DNA of 43,419 nt. Source: Rhizobium sp. ASV20. Its GTDB lineage: Bacteria; Pseudomonadota; Alphaproteobacteria; Rhizobiales; Rhizobiaceae. Positions 17,996 to 26,055 of this stretch are shown here, in pieces (position 1 is the stretch's first letter; the number at the start of each line of letters is the position of its first letter). The DNA lies in contig NZ_JAELTU010000050.1 of the NCBI RefSeq assembly GCF_016429015.1, forward strand, positions 1-43,419, written 5' to 3'. Made by a program: the position numbers and the translations under genes. Under the pieces are notes generated by a model. That model was not told where the DNA came from and ran no database searches. It saw only the letters and a program-made list of their open reading frames with translations.

Positions 17996-19096
17996 ATGGC
18001 GGATAAGCGACCCGATAAAGTTACCATCGCCGAGGTGGCTAAATTGGCCGGCGTCAGCACTGCCACAGCCGGCCGCGTTCTTGGCGGCTACGGCTATTCC
18101 CGCCAGGAAATCAAGGAGAAAGTCCGCGAAAGCGCCGAAAAGCTGGGTTATCGGCCCAACTTGCTCGCCCGGGGGCTGATCACCGGAAAGACCATGACGA
18201 TCGGCGTCGTGGCGGGCGACATCCAGAGCCCCTTTTATGCCAGCATCATGCGTGGGGTTGCTGATATCGCGCGTGCTTCCGGCTTCGGCGTATTGCTGAC
18301 CAACAGCGACGAGCGGTTGGACAGGGAATTGGAGGCTGTCCAGCTCCTGCGGGAAAAGCAGGTCGACGGCCTGATCATCGCGCCTTCCGATATTGTTCGC
18401 TCACCGCATTTGCATTCTGCGATCAAGGACGGCTGCCCAGTGGTGATGATCGACCGTGCCGTGGTCAATCTTGCCGCCGACTCCGTCACGGTGGACAATC
18501 GCGCGGCCTCTCGGGAGTGTATCGCCCGGCTGATTGCGGTCGGCCACCGCCGCATCGGCATGGTCGCTGAGCTGGAGCGTTGGGAACACGGTGATTATGA
18601 CGAATTCATCCGTTGTGTCCTGAACGACACCGTGGATCCGGCCAGTCTGTTTCCGAGTTGGCAGCGCCTGTTCGGCTACCTGGAAGCACATCGCGATGCC
18701 GGCCTGCCGATCGACAAGGCGTTGGTTGGCCGCGTTGGCGTCTATTCCGTCGAGGGCGCACGCAAGGAAACGCAGAGACTACTGCAGCTGCCCGAGCGGC
18801 CAACGGCTCTTTTCACCGCCGATGGTTTGATGTCGGCGGCGGCCATGGAGGTGATCGCTTCCCTCGATCTCAGTATCCCGTTGGACCTGTCGCTGATCTG
18901 TTTCGACGATCTCGATTGGATGAGCTTTCTCAAACCCGGCATCTCCGCCGTCGTGCAGCCATTGACCGACATGGGCGAAGCAGCCGCAAGACTGGTCCTT
19001 GCCCGTATCAACGGCGAGGATGGCGAGCCGCAAAGGCTGGCGCTGACGCCTGAGTTTGCTGACCGCGGCTCTGTCGCGCCGCCGCGGATATTATAG
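17996..19096 (+). CDS. LacI-family transcriptional regulator of the fructosamine-type locus
   Basis: 366 residues. The N-terminal helix-turn-helix is VTIAEVAKLAGVSTATAGRV, with hinge sequence KLGYRPNLLARGLITGKT. The periplasmic-binding-like effector domain begins at TIGVVAGDIQSPFYASIMRG and includes VDGLIIAPSD and TADGLMSAAAMEVI. It probably represses the surrounding genes and is released by a sugar or phosphosugar ligand. Two identical palindromes, in front of the transporter operon and between the kinase and SIS genes, are its likely binding sites. Its stop overlaps the convergent kinase stop by 6 bp. Confidence 0.93.
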   Translation: MADKRPDKVTIAEVAKLAGVSTATAGRVLGGYGYSRQEIKEKVRESAEKLGYRPNLLARGLITGKTMTIGVVAGDIQSPFYASIMRGVADIARASGFGVLLTNSDERLDRELEAVQLLREKQVDGLIIAPSDIVRSPHLHSAIKDGCPVVMIDRAVVNLAADSVTVDNRAASRECIARLIAVGHRRIGMVAELERWEHGDYDEFIRCVLNDTVDPASLFPSWQRLFGYLEAHRDAGLPIDKALVGRVGVYSVEGARKETQRLLQLPERPTALFTADGLMSAAAMEVIASLDLSIPLDLSLICFDDLDWMSFLKPGISAVVQPLTDMGEAAARLVLARINGEDGEPQRLALTPEFADRGSVAPPRIL

Positions 19097-19939
19097 ATCG
19101 GGATATGCCGTCCGCAGCGCGTCGACATCGACAGAGATTTCGATCGGAGCGCCGTGGCCAACCGCGCCATAGTAACCGCAGGTTTCGGCTGCCGCGCGCG
19201 CCGCCGCGTTGAGAAGTTCGAGAGGCGCTTCTTCCTTGATCAGCCCATAAAGCGTGCGGGCGATGAACGTATCCCCGGCACCAAGCGTATCGATTACCTG
19301 CGTCCCGAAGGCGGGGACTTCGAAGCGGTCACTGCCATGTCCGAGGATTGCGCCCTGGGCGCCGCGCGTCACCAGCGCCCACATGGCACCGGCTTCGACC
19401 ATCCGATGTGCGAGCGTCAACGCATATTCCCTCGAGTCGTCTCTCGCCGACGCCGATGCAAGAAAGCAGATCGGCGCGATCTTCTGGAGACGGTCATCGC
19501 TGTATTTGTTTGAGAAATCATAAGAAAGCTTGTTCGACACTGCGACGCTTTCGATGTGCTCATCAAGTCCGCTGGATTGTCCGATGTGAACGGCGTCAAA
19601 GCCTTGGACGAAGGAACAATCTGCTTCGCTCGGTGTGAACATCGACACGCCGAGATCGAAGGTCACGAAGACGCGGTCCGAATTGCGATGGCCGATCACG
19701 CAATAGGCGGTCGGCCCATCCAGGCGGCGCAAATGCGAGATATCCACGCCTTCCGCGGTTAGGGCTGAGGCGATCAGATAGCTTGCCCGATCCCTGCCGA
19801 CGGCCCCCACATACGTGGACTCCCCACCGAATCTGCGAATGAATACAGACAGATTGAGGCAGTTCCCCCCTGGAAACATCGTGTTCTGCGACAGGTAGCA
19901 ATCGACGACATTGTCGCCCATCGCAGCAATCTTCACCAT
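19091..19939 (-). CDS. PfkB-family sugar kinase, fructoselysine kinase (FrlD)-like
   Basis: 282 residues of the ribokinase/PfkB family. It starts VKIAAMGDNVVDCY, and GGNCLNLSVFIRRFGG, GVDISHLRRLDGPTAYCVIG and YDFSNKYSDD follow. This series closely resembles E. coli FrlD (GDNCVDIY, GGNAVNVAV, GVDISH, FDFSDKW). The catalytic DTLGAGDTFIA (Asp base plus anion hole) is intact near residue 224. The likely reaction is phosphorylation of an imported Amadori compound on the sugar 6-position, giving the substrate for the FrlB-like deglycase divergently encoded next to it. The start lies 25 bp from the operator copy at 19964. Confidence 0.82.
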   Translation of the reverse strand: MVKIAAMGDNVVDCYLSQNTMFPGGNCLNLSVFIRRFGGESTYVGAVGRDRASYLIASALTAEGVDISHLRRLDGPTAYCVIGHRNSDRVFVTFDLGVSMFTPSEADCSFVQGFDAVHIGQSSGLDEHIESVAVSNKLSYDFSNKYSDDRLQKIAPICFLASASARDDSREYALTLAHRMVEAGAMWALVTRGAQGAILGHGSDRFEVPAFGTQVIDTLGAGDTFIARTLYGLIKEEAPLELLNAAARAAAETCGYYGAVGHGAPIEISVDVDALRTAYPDL

Positions 19940-19963
19940 CGGGAATCTTTCCAATTGACAAGA

Positions 19964-19981
19964 TGTGAGAACGTTCGCACA
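19964..19981. promoter_or_regulatory. LacI-family operator, copy 2
   Basis: The sequence TGTGAGAACGTTCGCACA is the exact reverse complement of the palindrome at 17881-17898. It lies between the divergent kinase (25 bp) and SIS-domain gene (43 bp) starts, so one bound repressor could block both promoters. Confidence 0.85.
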
Positions 19982-20023
19982 TTGGTGAAAACCTGTCAAC
20001 GCTCCTATGGGGAGACATATGCG

Positions 20024-21025
20024 ATGAAGACCGAACTGAACCCGGATATTTCGAAAGCCCTTGACGCTCTCTCTGGAAAGACGATCACCAACGTCTTCCT
20101 GGTCGCCTGCGGAGGGTCGTTATCGATCATGCATCCCGGCAAATATTTCCTCGACCGACAGGCCGACAGATTGAACTCGGATGTCTATAACGGCGACGAG
20201 TTCGTCTGCCGCAATCCGCGCCGGCTGGGCAGCGATTCCGTGGTCATCCTGTGCTCCCAAACCGGCACGACCAAGGAGACCGTTCGAGCCGCCAAACACG
20301 CGCGGGAACGGGGTGCGACCACGATCGGCATGACGCTGGATGCCAAGTCGCCGCTTGCGGAAGCTGTCGATCACGTGGTTGCCTACCAGGCGCCCTATAC
20401 GACCGGCATCGCCATCGACGCGGCCGAGAGCAATTATGGTGTGCTCTACATGATCCTCGCAGGACTCTTGCGTCAGGTGGAAAACAAGGATGTCGTCCCC
20501 TCGTTGCTGAAAAGCCTAAGCCATCTTCAGCCGGCAATCGACAAGACTCATATCCAATATGCCCCGATGTTCGACACATTCGCCGAACGCTTCCAGGACC
20601 GCAACGTCATCTACACGACCGCAAGCGGCGCAAACTATGGCGCGTCCTATTCGTTTTCGATCTGCGTTCTGATGGAGATGCTATGGATCAATTCACAGGC
20701 CATCCATGCCGATGAGTTCTTCCATGGACCTTTCGAAGTTGTGGACAAGAATGCCAGCTTCATCAGTTTCATCGGCCTGGACGAGACCCGCCGGCTGGAA
20801 GAGCGTACCCGCGACTTCCTGTTCAAATATGGCGACGAGAAAAACATTCTCGTGCTCGATGCCGCCGATCTTGAACTGGACGGGATCGACGATGCGTTCA
20901 AGGGCTATCTTGTGCCGCTGATCTTCTTTGATGTCCTGTGGAAGTTCGCCTACAAGCTTGCCGCACGTCGTGAGACCGTCATGCTCGACGGGCGCCGCTA
21001 TATGAAGAAAATCAGCAACTACTAG
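20024..21025 (+). CDS. SIS-domain phosphosugar deglycase, fructoselysine-6-phosphate deglycase (FrlB)-like
   Basis: 333 residues with two SIS domains. The first has NVFLVACGGSLSIMHPGKYF and CSQTGTTKETVRAAKHARER. The second has MEMLWINSQAIHADEFFHGP followed by FEVVDK, with the His and Glu of the active-site region, and the C-terminus is GRRYMKKISNY. The order and several segments (FVACG near the N-terminus, the ESGEFRHGPLEIVE equivalent, DESRR equivalent) match E. coli FrlB rather than GlmS. It would split a phosphorylated fructosamine into glucose-6-phosphate and the free amino acid. The ribosome-binding site is GGGGAG. It pairs with the divergent FrlD-like kinase. Confidence 0.83.
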   Translation: MKTELNPDISKALDALSGKTITNVFLVACGGSLSIMHPGKYFLDRQADRLNSDVYNGDEFVCRNPRRLGSDSVVILCSQTGTTKETVRAAKHARERGATTIGMTLDAKSPLAEAVDHVVAYQAPYTTGIAIDAAESNYGVLYMILAGLLRQVENKDVVPSLLKSLSHLQPAIDKTHIQYAPMFDTFAERFQDRNVIYTTASGANYGASYSFSICVLMEMLWINSQAIHADEFFHGPFEVVDKNASFISFIGLDETRRLEERTRDFLFKYGDEKNILVLDAADLELDGIDDAFKGYLVPLIFFDVLWKFAYKLAARRETVMLDGRRYMKKISNY

Positions 21026-21046
21026 AACAGTCAGGTGTCGAACCCT

Positions 21047-21080
21047 CCATCGTAGCCGCACGCAGAGCGTGCTGCGATGG
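21047..21080 (+). terminator. Hairpin after the SIS-domain gene
   Basis: Nested stems: CCATCG (21047-21052) pairs with CGATGG (21075-21080), and GCACGC (21058-21063) with GCGTGC (21067-21072) around an AGA loop. It begins 21 bp after the stop. No T-run follows, so it may be a 3'-end stabilising structure or a factor-dependent terminator. Confidence 0.5.
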
Positions 21081-21556
21081 ATCTGCCTTCCCTAAAGTCG
21101 GCATATTCGGAGTAATCGACAAGAAGCATTATCTTTAGCCATTTCGCGAACCGGGTAAGGCGTCGTCGGTACACCTCTTACTGAAATGTCGATTAGCTGC
21201 CAGTTTGCGCCGTCGTCTCCGCTAGCCGATGAGAGCATGCCGCAATGCAGCTCCCTCCCCTCCCTATATCGATCTTGCAGAGCCGGTCCAGGTGCCGCTC
21301 CAGAACTAGCCCTGAGCATCAGATCGGCCTGTCACGCTCCATCCTGACAGGCTGTCTCAATCCAGGCATGGGACACAGCCTTGCGATTGATCTGGTTCGC
21401 AACTCGCCATGAGCTGCCCTCCGTCGATCGAGCAACCGTTCATATGGAACGGTTAACGGTCCTCATATCTGGATGGTTTGAAAATGTTACCGACGTTACT
21501 CGTGCAACTCGTCGCCGTTGACACGGCCATATTTGCTTTGAACAAGCGAGGTTGCC
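21081..21556. other. Gene-free stretch upstream of the PmtA-like gene, with a perfect inverted repeat
   Basis: About 475 bp. No convincing gene was seen. At 21434-21454 there is a perfect inverted repeat AACCGTTC-N5-GAACGGTT about 100 bp upstream of the methyltransferase start. It could be an operator or a small RNA hairpin; it is too far from the preceding gene to be its terminator. Confidence 0.5.
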
Positions 21557-22144
21557 ATGCTGGGTTCTGACGCGCTTGCCTTCTTTCGAGCCTGGATCAG
21601 CAATCCTCTGCGTGTCGCGGCTATCGCCCCATCCGGAAGCGCCGTGGCAGCCCTGATGACGGCAGGGGTGACGTCCAGCACCGGTCATGTTCTTGAATTG
21701 GGGGCGGGAACCGGCCCATTTACGAAAGCCTTGCTTGCGCGCGGCGTACCGGAGCAGAGTATCACCCTGGTCGAATACGACCCTATCTTCGCGCGCTTGC
21801 TCCGAAGCCGCTTTCCCTTGGCTCGGGTTCTGCACATGGACGCCACCGAGTTGGCAACGGTGGGTCTTTCGGCAAGCGCTGCGGTTGGTGCTGTCATCAG
21901 CGGGTTGGGCATCTTGACCATGCCGCCGGACAAGGCAGCGGCTATTCTCAGCGGTGCCTTCGCATGCATGGCGCCGGGCGCTGCATTTTATCAGATAACC
22001 TATGGACCACGCTGCCCGGTGCCTCGCAGGATACTCGATCATCTGGGGCTGGAAGCCGTACGGTGCGGATGGACGATGCGCAACCTGCCCCCTGCTTCGG
22101 TCTATCGGATCACGCGCAGCCTCGATTATTCCTCCTGCCGATGA
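21557..22144 (+). CDS. Phospholipid N-methyltransferase (PmtA)-like SAM methyltransferase
   Basis: 195 residues. The N-terminal FFRAWISNPLRVAAIAPSGS (residues 9-28) is a hallmark of rhizobial PmtA-like proteins. The SAM site is VLELGAGTGPFTKALLARGV (about 46-65), then LVEYDPIFARLLRSRFP, the acidic binding loop. PmtA methylates phosphatidylethanolamine towards phosphatidylcholine at the inner membrane. The related KsgA-like group cannot be excluded, and it could act on another lipid. It is followed 12 bp later by a DedA membrane protein, which supports a membrane-lipid role. Confidence 0.75.
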   Translation: MLGSDALAFFRAWISNPLRVAAIAPSGSAVAALMTAGVTSSTGHVLELGAGTGPFTKALLARGVPEQSITLVEYDPIFARLLRSRFPLARVLHMDATELATVGLSASAAVGAVISGLGILTMPPDKAAAILSGAFACMAPGAAFYQITYGPRCPVPRRILDHLGLEAVRCGWTMRNLPPASVYRITRSLDYSSCR

Positions 22145-22156
22145 TGTGAACCGACC

Positions 22157-22756
22157 ATGGAGATGTCACCCATTATTGTGACGATGCTGAGTTTTGGCAT
22201 CGTCGGTCTTGTCTGCTTGGCTGTCGCGGAAAAATTCATCCCTATCTTTCCGTCCTATGTCCTGCTGATGTTTGTTGGCATGACGGCGAAAGGCGGCCTG
22301 AACCTCGCAGCAATCATAGCTGCCACCACGATTGGATCGACGCTTGGTTCTCTGCTCTGGTATGGGCTTGGGCGGGCGCTTGGCTCACATCGGGTCGAGA
22401 GGCTAGTTATGAACTATGGCCGCTTCATTCTGCTGCCGCCCTCACTCTACCAACGACTGATTGGCGCCTATCGACGCAATCAGTTTTGGACAACCCTCGT
22501 CGGCCATACGATACCGGCCGTCCGCGTCTATCTCGGCTTGCCAGCCGGTGTGTTCAAACTCGAATTGCGCGGATTCATCCTAGCCACCCTTATCGGCAGC
22601 CTGTTATGGAATACGCCCTTCCTGTGTCTGGGTTTCCTGTTGTATGGAAGCGGCTATGATCCGATCACTATGGGTCTTGCCGTCGCGGTCAGCTTAATTG
22701 CCACCGAGTTCGCCATCGTGTGGATCCTGCGCAGGGCGCGTCGCGGCGATGCATAG
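22157..22756 (+). CDS. DedA-family (SNARE-associated Golgi, PF09335) membrane protein
   Basis: 199 residues with about five hydrophobic segments. The conserved DedA stretches are visible: EKFIPIFPSYVLLMFVGMTA near the start, TIGSTLGSLLWYGLGRALG, and the re-entrant arginine motif in FWTTLVGHTIPAVRVYLGLP then AGVFKL. DedA proteins are implicated in lipid flipping and membrane homeostasis. It starts 12 bp after the PmtA-like methyltransferase stop and is surely co-transcribed with it. The arginine normally found in F-x-R-x-x-P is here at the end of the motif (PAVR), with His in place of the first Arg. Confidence 0.85.
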   Translation: MEMSPIIVTMLSFGIVGLVCLAVAEKFIPIFPSYVLLMFVGMTAKGGLNLAAIIAATTIGSTLGSLLWYGLGRALGSHRVERLVMNYGRFILLPPSLYQRLIGAYRRNQFWTTLVGHTIPAVRVYLGLPAGVFKLELRGFILATLIGSLLWNTPFLCLGFLLYGSGYDPITMGLAVAVSLIATEFAIVWILRRARRGDA

Positions 22757-22774
22757 TTGCGCGGATAGCGCAAC
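22756..22774 (+). terminator. Hairpin overlapping the end of the DedA gene
   Basis: A 7-bp stem GTTGCGC/GCGCAAC with a 5-nt loop starts at the last base of the stop codon. A T-run is lacking, so termination may be partial or factor-dependent. Confidence 0.5.
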
Positions 22775-22882
22775 CGCGGCGCTGTGGGAAGCGCAATCAT
22801 CTCACCTTGATCAAGGGGGTAGACGGGAGACCAGATCACGCGGCTGACGTCTATCAAACGTCACCGATTGAACTATGTGACT

Positions 22883-23008
22883 ATGGACGACCTCCATCGG
22901 TCGAAGATCAGCCATATTTGCGCCCGAATGCTTGGCGAGGCGGACCAAGGGAGGGATGGCAAGCACGCGATCTCTATCGCGGCGGCCATTATTTCCGAAG
23001 GTCGTTAG
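22883..23008 (+). CDS. Possible 41-residue small protein
   Basis: An open frame MDDLHRSKISHICARMLGEA... ending IIISEGR-like at 23008 lies in the 390-bp gap after the DedA gene. Composition looks protein-like (alternating charged and hydrophobic residues, helix-forming), but no clear ribosome-binding site precedes it. A GTG two codons upstream is an alternative start. No family recognised; it may be a remnant or chance frame. Confidence 0.3.
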   Translation: MDDLHRSKISHICARMLGEADQGRDGKHAISIAAAIISEGR

Positions 23009-23146
23009 GATCTCATTCAGCAAAACAGAGCACAACTATGATTTCTGGATCCGGGCACATGACAGCCGAGCTTGTGGGGCAAGCACGCTGTCATATGCCG
23101 TTCTTAACGGCACCGGTCCGAAGCGTCTAACAGGAGATCGAATCCC

Positions 23147-24139
23147 GTGCGGTTGAGATATGCCCCTCGAAGCATCGTCAGGATGCTCAGCCTTTGCTCT
23201 GTTGCCATCATTGTCGCAAATGCACCGCCCTCTCTTGCGGCGGAACAATCATTGGACATGCCCGCGTGGCTCACAACGCATGTCGGTCAGGCAGACGGAC
23301 AAATTGCCCGTCCGGTTCTGCAAAGAGCGCGCTCGCTCTACATGCGGAAGGTCAGCGAAGGCAAAGTCAGGAATCCCTGTTACTTTGCAATGGATGCGAC
23401 ACGCCCGAACGATCCGGCTGACGGCGGCAGATTCTATATCGTCTGCGAGGCCACGCAGACATTTCGGGTGGTTTCCTCCGGCCATGGCAGCGGCCGCGAT
23501 CTCAAGGGCGTCGCCGACTTCGGCAACGGTCGTATGTGTGCGCGGAACTTCGGCAATGCAATGGATTCGAACCTGACGACGGGCGGCTCCTATCTGACGG
23601 AGGAAACGAAAACGACCTTCAAGGGCTATTATCGGGGCTCGCAGGCGAAGGATACGGCATATCTTCGGACCTTTCTGCAGTTCGACGGCGAGGGGGAGAC
23701 TGCCAACGCTCGGCAGCGTGCAATCGGTGGCCATGCGGCAGCGAAGGTTGCGGGTGTGTGCATGAAGAAGGATCCGCAGAGCCCCTATGCCAATCGTGAG
23801 GGATACGTCCCGCTTGGCAAGCTGGTGGAATATGCCGGGGGTCGCAGTGACGGTTGCACGAGCTGGGCTGCGTCCGACGCCAATCAGATCATCTCCATGG
23901 TCAAGGACAATCCGACGACGCTCTACATCTATCCGGAGTCCAAGGACATCAATGCCGTCGCAAAAGCCGCAGCCGCTGGCCGATCACCATCGCAGGCTGG
24001 TTTGTATTGGAATGACTCCTGCCTGAAGGCGATCGGCACGCCAAAGTTCTGGTCCAAGGAAACGCTCGAGCCGGTGATTGTGCAGTACAAGAAGGATCAC
24101 CCGGCACCTCCCGCTCGCCCCATACCGATTTGCCAATAG
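23147..24139 (+). CDS. Exported YkuD_2-type murein L,D-transpeptidase-like protein
   Basis: 330 residues from a GTG with AGGAG 10 bp upstream. ATG at 23183 is a possible second start but lacks spacing. The signal peptide ends near PSLAAEQ. The catalytic half shows HGSGRD (about 110), GNAMDSNLTTGGSYLTEET, FKGYYRGS and then GGRSDGCTSWAASDANQII, where the Cys of S-D-G-C is the presumed nucleophile. This is the pattern of the murein L,D-transpeptidase catalytic domain family (YkuD_2), so a peptidoglycan cross-linking or modifying role is likely. It stands alone between the DedA gene and repC. Confidence 0.78.
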   Translation: MRLRYAPRSIVRMLSLCSVAIIVANAPPSLAAEQSLDMPAWLTTHVGQADGQIARPVLQRARSLYMRKVSEGKVRNPCYFAMDATRPNDPADGGRFYIVCEATQTFRVVSSGHGSGRDLKGVADFGNGRMCARNFGNAMDSNLTTGGSYLTEETKTTFKGYYRGSQAKDTAYLRTFLQFDGEGETANARQRAIGGHAAAKVAGVCMKKDPQSPYANREGYVPLGKLVEYAGGRSDGCTSWAASDANQIISMVKDNPTTLYIYPESKDINAVAKAAAAGRSPSQAGLYWNDSCLKAIGTPKFWSKETLEPVIVQYKKDHPAPPARPIPICQ

Positions 24140-24554
24140 GAACGATGCCGTCCGCATCAGACCCGGATAGCCGGTGCCGCGTAAGTTGGCACCGTCATCC
24201 GTCGAGCCTCGACAGCCCCTAAGGCGTTGCTCAAAGCCCTATGACCAAATGGGCCGGCCTCGCATAGACTTTGCTGTGCAAATCTGCGATAAGAATGCAA
24301 TGTTTACAGAGAGATAAGAGCTCTACCGCCCCTGTTCCGGTGTCTTTCTGCTAAATTTTAACCATTCTCCATCCAATTGATTTTTCAAGAATATTGCCTC
24401 CGAGCGGAAGTTATCTAATACTTCTGTTCCAACAGGCATATGCAGCGCATGGGTAGCCAAGTGATCAACGATTGTTTTCGTTGGTCGGGGATACATTCAG
24501 TGCAACTGATAGGTCCTGATCAGTCTATCGTATTGCTGGTCGAAAAACGGCTTT
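24140..24554. other. Gene-free stretch downstream of repC
   Basis: About 415 bp between convergent stops of the YkuD_2-like gene and repC. It is AT-richer than its surroundings (about 24290-24440). I looked for copies of the RepB-box consensus GTT-N4-GC-N4-AAC here and found none. No gene or strong terminator was seen. Confidence 0.45.
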
Positions 24555-25901
24555 CTACGAGGCTGCGGAATCTCCCGGTACGGCCGGCCCGGGCTGATTT
24601 CTTGTGTTCGGGGCGGTATTGGTCCGTAGAAGAGACATCAACATGGGCCCGAGGGCAAATTCTCCTTTTTGTGCTCGCCGGGTGAGATCACGAAGATAGG
24701 CACCGGCGGATTTGATCTGTGAGGTTCGCTGTAGGATGCAGGCAATGACCGTCGCGGTGTTTTCCACGCCCATGACGGTACAAGCTTCCTGGTGCGTTCC
24801 GGAGCTGATCTCGAGCATGGATCCGACAACGATGGAAGCGGCGGTGAGGTCGCGCCAATTGTTGATCCGGCCGTTGGAGCTGTAGGCAGCGATTTCCGGG
24901 CAGGCACGAACGACAAGATCCAGCGGGAATGATTTCAGCACTGTACGACCCTCCCCAATGTTTTGAGGGCGGAGATCTGCTGGCAACGGATGTATCGTAT
25001 TTTTCCCTGCAGGTTTGCTTACCACGGGGAGAACTGCATGGGCCGTTCTCTCGATATCTGCAGCGGACAACATGGCGCGCGGTTTTGGCGACTCAGCTTC
25101 AGATTCAGTTATGGATTCGGAGTCTGAATTCTGTATGTGCCGCTCATTTTGATAGTGATTGGCGCTCAGAATTTTCGTTTTTGCGTGTTTTTCCAGTCGG
25201 TTGACGATTTCCAGATGCAGGAGATCCAGCTTTTGGAGCAAATGCTCGAGTTCCGCCAGGTTGGGGGAACGTGGAAGGCTGTCGACGATGTAACGGAAGC
25301 CGCAATGAATAGCATCCCAGTCACCGCTGACGGCTTCGACGATTGCGGTTTCGATAAGTTTGGCGATATCCCGCCGGAGAAGACTAATGCGCTCACGAAG
25401 CGTTTGTGCATGCAAGCGTTCTGCGACGACCTCGGCAGCGAGATGTTCGATCTCGCCGGCACGAGAAAGAAGGGGGGCGAGGGAGAAGCCATAGGCCTCA
25501 TGGAGATCCCCTGCCCTGGTTCTGCGGGCGTAACGCTTGCCGTTGGGACTATCGCGGCGGACGATGAGTCCGGCCTCGACAAGAGCGGCAAGGTGGCGCC
25601 TGATCGTCTGCTCGGCCATGCCGTGGGCGCGAAGAGACAACTGTGCGTTTGAAGGGAACACGACGAGGTTTGTGCCATCCGAAAGTTCGTTCTTCGGATA
25701 GAAGCTCAAGAGCGCATTGAGAACGGCAAGCGCTCGATCGGTGATATCGAGACGAGGCTTGGCTTCGCAAAGCGCACGATAAATTTTCCACTTATCGACC
25801 GATCTGACAGGCTCATCATGCCGAGCTCTTCTTTGAGCTACCAACATGGCAAGCGTCATCGGCCGCCGCCCGAAGGGCGTCGTCACATATTCAGCTTCCA
25901 T
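24555..25901 (-). CDS. repC: Replication initiator RepC
   Basis: 448 residues. The N-terminal domain carries VTTPFGRRPMTLAMLVAQRR, KWKIYRALCEAKPRLDITDR and ALAVLNALLSFYPKNEL, followed by the winged-helix DNA-binding stretch SNAQLSLRAHGMAEQTIRRH. All are typical of RepC. The C-terminal part includes INNWRDLTAASIVVGSML and GAYLRDLTRRA. RepC is the limiting initiator of repABC replicons and binds an origin inside its own coding region. It is the last gene of repABC and follows a 154-bp interval that encodes the antisense RNA. No frame disruption is visible. Confidence 0.97.
   Translation of the reverse strand: MEAEYVTTPFGRRPMTLAMLVAQRRARHDEPVRSVDKWKIYRALCEAKPRLDITDRALAVLNALLSFYPKNELSDGTNLVVFPSNAQLSLRAHGMAEQTIRRHLAALVEAGLIVRRDSPNGKRYARRTRAGDLHEAYGFSLAPLLSRAGEIEHLAAEVVAERLHAQTLRERISLLRRDIAKLIETAIVEAVSGDWDAIHCGFRYIVDSLPRSPNLAELEHLLQKLDLLHLEIVNRLEKHAKTKILSANHYQNERHIQNSDSESITESEAESPKPRAMLSAADIERTAHAVLPVVSKPAGKNTIHPLPADLRPQNIGEGRTVLKSFPLDLVVRACPEIAAYSSNGRINNWRDLTAASIVVGSMLEISSGTHQEACTVMGVENTATVIACILQRTSQIKSAGAYLRDLTRRAQKGEFALGPMLMSLLRTNTAPNTRNQPGPAVPGDSAAS
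25085..25205. other. Candidate replication origin (oriV) within repC
   Basis: This stretch of repC is clearly AT-richer than its flanks and contains a dyad around 25098-25129 (TTCAGATTCAG against GTCTGAAT). It encodes the linker SANHYQNERHIQNSDSESIT between the RepC domains. In studied repABC plasmids the origin lies in the AT-rich middle of repC. The exact limits are guessed from composition. Confidence 0.6.
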
Positions 25902-25960
25902 TTTCCTTCACCTACGTTGAGGCAAAAGAAATCTGCTCACCAAAACGATGCCAAAGACTC

Positions 25961-25989
25961 TTGACTGTGATTCGTGGAAATGCGATTCT
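25961..25989 (+). promoter_or_regulatory. Promoter of the repB-repC antisense RNA
   Basis: TTGACT (25961-25966) and GATTCT (25984-25989) are spaced by 17 bp on the strand opposite to repABC. The -35 is near-consensus and the -10 is weak. Position in the repB-repC gap is as expected for the incompatibility-alpha RNA promoter. Confidence 0.6.
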
Positions 25990-25995
25990 GGATGT

Positions 25996-26050
25996 GCTTA
26001 AGATCGAGAAGGGCTTCCACGACGACGTCGCTTGGGGGCCTTTTTCTTTT
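25996..26050 (+). ncRNA. Counter-transcribed antisense RNA (incompatibility alpha; RepE-type)
   Basis: It lies in the repB-repC gap and is transcribed opposite to repABC. The predicted RNA is about 50-55 nt and ends in an imperfect hairpin (AAGG...CCTT outer arms, inner CGACGTCG) followed by TTTTTCTTTT at 26041-26050. In repABC replicons such RNAs bind the repC leader and lower RepC synthesis, setting copy number and incompatibility. The call rests on position, promoter and terminator; the 5' end is estimated. Confidence 0.75.
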
Positions 26051-26055
26051 GCTGC

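Noticed and set aside
24480..24545. Dyad GATAG...CTATC downstream of repC as a repC terminator
   Set aside because: Short stem with a long loop and no T-run; not convincing.
25519..25534. GTTCTGCGGGCGTAAC inside repC as another RepB-box
   Set aside because: It has GTT and AAC ends but the centre is GG rather than GC and the halves are not symmetric.
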